NCBI GenBank assembly: GCA_015039465.1
Contig: MU130378.1
Coordinates: 1,306,570 to 1,370,569 of the forward strand
Direction of reading: 5' to 3'
DNA length: 64,000 bases
Source of the DNA: Phlegmacium glaucopus
Taxonomy: Eukaryota; Basidiomycota; Agaricomycetes; Agaricales; Cortinariaceae
Of this stretch, positions 57,601 through 64,000 are shown piece by piece. Made by a program: the position numbers and the translations under genes. The notes below the pieces were generated by a model. The model did no database searches. It was given only the letters and a program-made list of their open reading frames with translations, and was not told the DNA's origin. How positions within the stretch are numbered: position 1 is the first letter of the stretch; each line of letters begins with the position of its first letter.

Positions 57601-60600
57601 ATCATTGATCGTCCGAATCGACTTTGGATTTCTGTACCAATATCATTTAGTCAGAGTCTATCCGATGTGAAAACCGTTCGTACTCGTGTACTTGGCATAA
57701 ACCGGGAGGTATCATGCTGGTCGCCACAATATGGTCGCCCGCCTCTCGGGCAATAGCCACTAATCGAGTGAATAAGCTCAAATACTTCCTCATTCTTCAA
57801 AATTGGCATATACCACAAGTGTTTTCGGAGCCCGACGTTTCTATATTTTAAACGGATTCATCAATTTGTGGGTCCAAAACATTGAGGAAATCCCACCAGT
57901 TGCAATCTCTGCCAACCTCTTGAGTGCTGTAACAGAAAAATTGATGTAAGAAAAAAGTCCTCATTAATAGAAATAGATTACCTGCAGACAAATTGATGTC
58001 ACTCGAGATATCCTTGCTCCATTTCAGGATAGCAGCTAGATCAGCAGCGGTGAGAGCAGATTCTTGATCATCGAGATGGCCTAGCTTGTTGCTTTCAATG
58101 CGTGTGGGCGAATGGAAAGTGATTGCAACATTTTCTGTTTGGACCGAGACATCCGATGAGAAAACTGGGCGCTTAAGAGGATATCGGGAGCGTGCTCCAG
58201 ACAGCAAAGTGAGATGGTGTCTGGTCAAAATTGTGGTTATTGGCCCTCGACCTCAGACCTAATAACATTCACGTACACGATTCCTTGGGCACCCCATTGA
58301 GCATGCAGAGATATCCCACGACATTGTAATTCGCTGCCAAGGCCCTCAACTCCACATCGCTCAAAGTGAGATCCTTGCTTGAAGATTGTCAAATATGCAA
58401 GTGACATAACTTATGGCATGGAAGACTGACTAGATATAGTCCCCAGGCTTCTTCTAGTCGCCAGTCATTATTCACGGCAAGCCTACAACATCTAGCTCAA
58501 ATCTGGCCTTGTAGTAGAAATTTTAGTCGTACTTAACGGCCATGTCGTAAAGTTTAAAGGTGTCCGGGGATCCCTGCAAAGCAGCCAACTCGGCATCCTG
58601 TCAAATCTCAGCACTAAAACAACAAATCGTGGATGATGCTGTACTTACGACGAGTGCAATCCATGTGCTTGCATTAATAGGGCTTGGGGACAACCACCTA
58701 TGGTTAGATGAGTAATATGTTCACGATAGGAACTGTTTACATTACTTTCGAAGGTAAGTTTGATTTGCATTGATCTGCGTAAAGTAGAGAGAGCATTCAT
58801 CGGCGGTTACCAGTTCGCTGCGGATGCAGGCAATCATAGCAAGACTATGGAAGAAGAGTGCGAATCGCACGTGTCGGTGGCTGACGAGATTCTTAGTTTT
58901 ATCTGCGAAGGGTGATACGCCGTGACATACTTGGGATGCAAATCTCTTGTTTCATATACAGCGAAACCGAGTTTGGCCGCCTCTTGAACATACCCAACAG
59001 AGAAATAACTAACGATCTAGATAGAAGATGGTAAATACCGTTGATTTACTGATATCTAATGGCACACCTTGAAGGAATTATACCTTAGTTCAAAGGATCA
59101 GTCAAAGAAGAAGAAGATAAAGATTTCATACCAGTTGAGCGACATTGATATATTCCCAGAAATTTCGTGGATTTGTTTGAGGAACTCGCTCTCGATGAAG
59201 TTATCAGTGTTGAAGACAGTTTCTACGGATTCTGCATGGGTGTATCCTCCTAAAACACGGATGCAATTCAAAGCAGCTAAATCGTGACGAGTAAAAGGGT
59301 TTGCTGAAGAAACATTGTGTTGGCAACATACCCGTCGCCAGAATAATAGGTTCTGCTCTAGGCGCGGACAACTTGATATCAGTGATACACTAGAAGAAAT
59401 ATGTTAGATTGCATTGATTGACTTCCGAAATCAGTAAGACAAACTTCTTCGGCGGATACTACCAGCTCGCTGACTTTGAGAAGGCAGTTAGCTTTGAAAT
59501 AATCCAAAATTTGGCCTAGTGTGTACACATACGATGGTCACAGACGTATAACCTTGTTACGATGGAGTATATGTTGGCGAGATTGGTATACATCCTAAGA
59601 TACAAATCAGAATGTGATTATGGTCGAAAAGCCAAGTCATATCACCTATCACCGGAACTATTGCCATACTTGATAGCTTGGTCAAGAAGGGGTAGGTTTG
59701 CCCGAATGTGTACATTATCGAAACCAGAAACCATCGAGCAAAAAAGCACTTGAGCGCGACTGTATATCATCGCTTGTTATATTCATACACTGTGTTGGTC
59801 GAGAGAAGTATGTATGCAGACCATTTTTCTCCGGAAGTTCCATATCGCTCTGCGATGCGTAGAGCCACCTTGGCAAGGTCGGCCGAAAACCGATATAATT
59901 CTCTTCGTTCTGCGGCAGCTGGTTAGATACTGTTAGAACGACGAAAACACGCCCCTGAAAGAACAGACCTCCCAACGCCCAGAAGAAACCCAGCGCCATG
60001 CCTGGCGACATACCAGACCTAGTACGAAGAACGTCAATACAACCACCTGATTGCTTAGTAGATTCCGATCTTTACTTTAAGGCTAGTTGAATGGTCTTCA
60101 AAGAAAGGAATATATCAGCTGTCTGCAGGGACAGGATTGTTACATACCGTCAATCCAATGATGTCGGCAAAGAAGTATGGTGAAGGACTCCAGTACGCGT
60201 TCATGCCTGCAATCACAATGAGTTATTCCTTGTCTGATGGAGACGCCCATGAACACGAATATGGGTACACTCGCCAGCATCATTCAACAATGTCACGGCT
60301 AGTTCTATTTTTGAATCTGTCGTCCTCGGGATCAGCAGGATTTCTTCCCAAGTAAGTGCCATAATCTCGTTCTTGACTTGCTCAAACATCACGTCCGCTT
60401 GCCTTCGAGTAGGAGAAGGACTGATTTCAATGCCCAACACCCTCAGAGCCAGTAAGGTGTCATTCAGAGCATCAAAGAAATTTCCACGCAGCCATTGGTT
60501 TCGCGAACGTAAGCGAAGGATGTTACTCTTCTCTTCTGGCTTGTTACAGTGGAGAAGACATTCGTGCAGAATAGAACTAGAAGCATCCAAATCTCCTGAA

Positions 60601-63600
60601 CATCATTGTTAGGAATCTCGAAACATCGTGCCTTGTGATGCTCACCCTTCCAAGTGAATAATCTACCCGTATGCGTAAGTAGAAGTCCACTAATTCGTCG
60701 GAATAACTCACGCCGCAAGTCGAGATAGTAGATGCAATGTTCTTGTCGCATTCTCCGCCCAGAGATCTTCCTGGAGAAGTGTTCGGGCATTGAGGAAGGA
60801 TTGTATGGCGAGCTACGGTAAAAAAGGATTAAGAATACTAACACTAGAACGGTAGAACGATATGATTCTCACTTCGTGTGCGCCACAAGCCCAAGCCGAT
60901 TCTCCAGCGTTAATGAGCACATCTAAAATGGCACCTCTCTGGGGATGATCATGCAAGAGCGAAAGACAGCTGGTTTGACAGTGGTTTGAGATGAGAAGTA
61001 AGTCTAGGAGGGAACACCTTACTGCTTCGCATGTTCTGCGATACGATAGATATCAAGCGGGCGCTCGTGTAATCTCTTCAGGATAATCTAGTGAATGGTC
61101 ATGAGTCATGTTATCATTTCCTTGATGCTTATGACTGCTCACTCTAAATGACATCTTCGCAGCGACATCTTTGGGGAGATTTTCTGCTTCAGCCTGAGCA
61201 GCTTGGCGGTACCGGTCATGGGCAAAGCTGCATGTATCGCGGGCTCTTGTAATGAGCCAACCTTCTGCTACAGCCAATTGAAGTCCACGCATCGACCCTG
61301 TGTTATTGGATGCTGTCTCACGCAGATTTGAGACTGCTTTGGGAACATTCCACATGCCGTCAGGTTCATCTTCACTTCCGCAGTTACCACTAGAATCTTC
61401 CCAATCCATCATGAATCCAACCTCTGTAACTTTAAAGCTGAGGGAAGGATCAATAAGCAGTCAATTACTTGAAGTGATGATTACTCACGTCTCGCCAAAG
61501 AAGGCTGCCCATGTCAGATACTTTCGTGCCTCGTCCGGTAATCCTCGCATATGCGAAATCAAGAATGTGAGATCGATAGGGTCAGAGACCTTCTGACTTA
61601 TTAGACTTCCGTCGATAGAGGACATATCGTAACTGTCAGAAATATATTAGGTGTGACTGGGTTGGAAAGGAGTGGAATTTCAGCTTACATCCAGTAGTTG
61701 TGCCCCCAATCGAAGGTGATCTATGAGGCTTGTATTCATACTTCGTCAAAAAAAAATGAGATAAAGATCGCATACAAGATGTTGGCGCTGGAGCGTGGAT
61801 AAAATGCTTCGCGCGGAAAAAGCATTTCCAGAGGACGTCTCGAAGATAAATTTTGACAATGGCACGCAATCCTCTTTTGGTCGATGAAGTGTTTTTGATA
61901 CAAGCGAAGATATAGCCTGGTAAGATAGTGGCTCAAGCTTAATCCACGTCGGCCTTGTTTTGGCAGTGAACATGCCCTTAAAACGTTCCACAACCTCGCT
62001 GCAGGTACGCTATCAATTTCTGACAATTGATCAGATTGCAAACCGTACATTTTGTCCGATCGCAATGTTGCAAATATCAGCTGTTAAATCAGGTCAATTC
62101 ACTAGTAAGATAGGAATCAGGTTACTCATACCATTCTGCTTCTTGAATTTAGTAGCGTTGATACAAGATCCAAAGTTCTTTGAAGACATGAAGTAAGTAC
62201 ACCGCAGATATGAATCAAGCCCAGGCCACTTAACGATGGGTCAGCCTCGTGTAGATCGTCGAGGAAGAGAGCAAATAGTCTAGTTTCTGCAATCACGGCA
62301 AAGACATTTTCCACCAGAGACTGAAACCTGGCCCTCAGTTCCCGTGTGTTCAAAGGCACCTCGGGTGTGTTGAGATGGATGCCATAATCTGCCAGAACTT
62401 CTCTAAGTTCTGGAGTGCCTTGGTATAGAAGCGAGACATTTTGGAGCTGGGGTCCGAGACGTTCACGTAAAGTGGTTACAAATCGATTTAAGTCTGTATG
62501 GAAAACCCTTAATTGACGAAGAACAGATGATAGACAACCCAGCTGGTTGACTAGGGTCAGAACTCGGGAAAAAAGATTATCCGGGGAAACATACCAGAGC
62601 CTCAAAGGGTGCAGAATCAGCATTTTGAAATTTGGCTTGACCCCATAGACCGTGAGCTGGAGGGGCTTAGCTAGTTATACACAATCAGGCATACAGACTC
62701 ACATCGCCACTGAGCTTGGTTGACGAGAATCATCGAACTTTTCCCTATGCTATATTGTCGTCAGATACTGCCGATTGAGAAGAGATAGGAGGGTACCCCG
62801 GAGGTCCAACAACAAAAACGGCTTGAGTACGGGTAGTGCGACTGCGATGAGGTAACAGAGCTTTGCATATACTATCGCTCGAACGTAGCGGAGGATCCAA
62901 GGACATTGAAACTGAGTTATCATGAGCAGCTTTTTCGTGAGCAGCTTTTTCTGATGCTATGCATAATGGTGAAACTAAGAACGTCAGCGTTGGCAATATT
63001 ATCTAGAGACTCACTCTGCGAATGACTTGATTGAGATTGGTCCTCAGAGCTCGAGTTTGTACTTCGCGTAACACCAGTTGCTAACTCATCGTGACTATTA
63101 GAAGCAGAATATTGACCGGAAAAGTTTGTCGAAGCGCTCTGGACTGGATAGTCGAATAACATTCAGGTTGCCAGAAGTTCATACTCTGAAAATGTATTCA
63201 CTCACTAACGCTCCTGATCAAGTCAAGTTCTTTATCACGGCCAAACTATATGACAAATATAAGAGAATCGAGGTAAATTTTGATTCAAAATGGTTGCATA
63301 CCAAAGCAATGGGCATGGTAAATTCCTGCAACCAAACTTAAAGGTCAGCATAATCGTTGGAAAAATTTAGTTTAGCAAGGTGACAAAGACCGTAAATCGG
63401 TCCTCGAGTGCTATTTCGAAGGACGGTATAAGCTTTCGTGAGATAATCAGGATCCAGGATACATTCACGAGTTTTTTAGAATACCTCAGAGGAGTCTTCT
63501 TCTGATGAAGAAACCATGGCCAAAAGTCGCCTTTGACATTCAATCAAATCCGTTTTCAAACCATGTGCACTCTGGTACCGCATGTCTGGGTTTTTCGATA

Positions 63601-64000
63601 ACAGCTGGATGAAGACACGTCAGAATGTCCCAGACGAGGAAGATATCATAGGTTACTTTATCCACAATATCCGCTAGTACTTGTGGGACATCACGCCTAA
63701 CTTCGTGTACGGGCATCGGCCGCTTTTGCACAATAGAATGCAGTAACTCCAATGCGCCTCCTTCAAACGGCATCTGCCCTCTACCCACAAGTAACGTCCA
63801 GAACAGGATGCCAAGGGAATATAGATCCGTCCTATGATCTTGTGTCATGGTTTCTATGCTTCCTGTCTGCTCTGGCGCGAGATAGCAAAGAGCTTCCTTC
63901 GTTTTGGGCTCCTCGGACCCGTAAGCTCGATATACAAGGGACGAAGGCGACCCAAAATTTTCTAAAGAAATAGCTCTGTTCCCAAAATGGACAAGACGCA
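54684..64000 (-). CDS. Hybrid histidine kinase with protein-kinase-like, AAA, GAF, HK and receiver domains
   Basis: Very large sensor kinase, 5' end outside the window. From the visible N terminus: the C-lobe of a Ser/Thr-kinase-like domain (HFG at the DFG position 63981-63989, [22 protein letters not shown]); an AAA-type ATPase (P-loop GPPGIGKSS split by an intron near 62750, Walker [14 protein letters not shown]); a long helical region (about 58300-62000); a GAF domain (about 57150-57750); a dimerisation domain with phospho-His in [13 protein letters not shown] (His at 57081-57083); an ATPase with N box [11 protein letters not shown]1 DTGIGLS and G2 [13 protein letters not shown]; a receiver-like segment lacking clear acceptor residues; and a canonical receiver (VLIAEDNP, phospho-Asp in ALFDHHMPLCDG, Lys in FFSKPL). 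Stop at 54684-54686. The layout matches fungal dual kinases of the S. pombe Mak2/Mak3 type. One intron (55014-55062) is GC-AG. Confidence 0.92.
55014..55062 (-). other. GC-AG intron inside the receiver phospho-Asp motif
   Basis: 49-nt intron starting GCAAGT right after FDH-C and ending TATCTAG. The join rebuilds ALFDHHMPLCDG. The nearby GT (AAGTTT) gives a frame with an early stop. Confidence 0.82.

Noticed and set aside
1..64000. Secondary-metabolite cluster, CRISPR array, tRNA or rRNA genes
   Set aside because: No synthase, terpene cyclase, repeat-spacer array or tRNA-like fold was recognised by eye; a tRNAscan-SE run would settle tRNAs.

Overview
The window is nuclear DNA of a filamentous basidiomycete, most likely an Agaricomycete. 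Genes are densely packed on both strands and broken by many short introns (mostly 45-65 nt). The proteins are typically fungal: beta-1,3-glucanosyltransferase, PH-GRAM sterol glucosyltransferase, SUR7/PalI-type membrane protein, Pho85 kinase, Vac8 and a hybrid histidine kinase. The species cannot be fixed from sequence alone. No rRNA, tRNA, CRISPR or bacterial-type operon was seen.

Layout. 22-9904 (+) is the motor half of a cytoplasmic dynein heavy chain whose 5' part lies outside the window. 10019-11182 (-) is homoserine kinase. 11250-13039 (-) is a nuclear-looking protein with a Q/Y/P-rich tail, divergent from mitochondrial ribosomal protein mL43 (13094-13565, +). 13873-15480 (+) and 15752-17512 (-) are low-complexity proteins without a recognised family. 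17872-19346 (+) is a Pho85-type cyclin-dependent kinase. 19845-21658 (-) is an SR-like RNA-binding protein, divergent from a 2-oxoglutarate/Fe(II) dioxygenase (21776-23215, +). 23284-28458 (-) is sterol 3-beta-glucosyltransferase, divergent from a SUR7/PalI-like four-TM protein (28650-29747, +). 30324-32234 (+) is a GH72 glucanosyltransferase. 32814-33517 holds a decayed Ty1/copia fragment.

33558-35657 (+) is the DEAD-box helicase Rok1, convergent with tRNA CCA-adding enzyme (35734-37802, -), which is divergent from UTP5 (37902-40310, +). Then come a GH16 glucanase (40672-42379, -), Vac8 (42624-45013, -), Lsb3/Ysc84 (45783-47526, -), a single-pass cell-surface protein (48945-50947, +), the ITS2 endonuclease Las1 (51031-52682, -), a seven-TM protein (53049-53994, +) and a very large hybrid histidine kinase with a protein-kinase-like N terminus (54684 to beyond 64000, -).

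Themes. Three ribosome-biogenesis factors (Rok1, Utp5, Las1) lie within 20 kb, together with a tRNA-maturation enzyme. Several products act at the cell surface or wall (GH72, GH16, SUR7-like, sterol glucosyltransferase, surface protein). The most unusual signals are in splicing: four GC-AG introns and six coding exons of 13-24 nt. One 13-nt exon in the Pho85 gene is preceded by a GC-AG intron and followed by another. No clearly new multi-gene system was found; the genes are mostly housekeeping.
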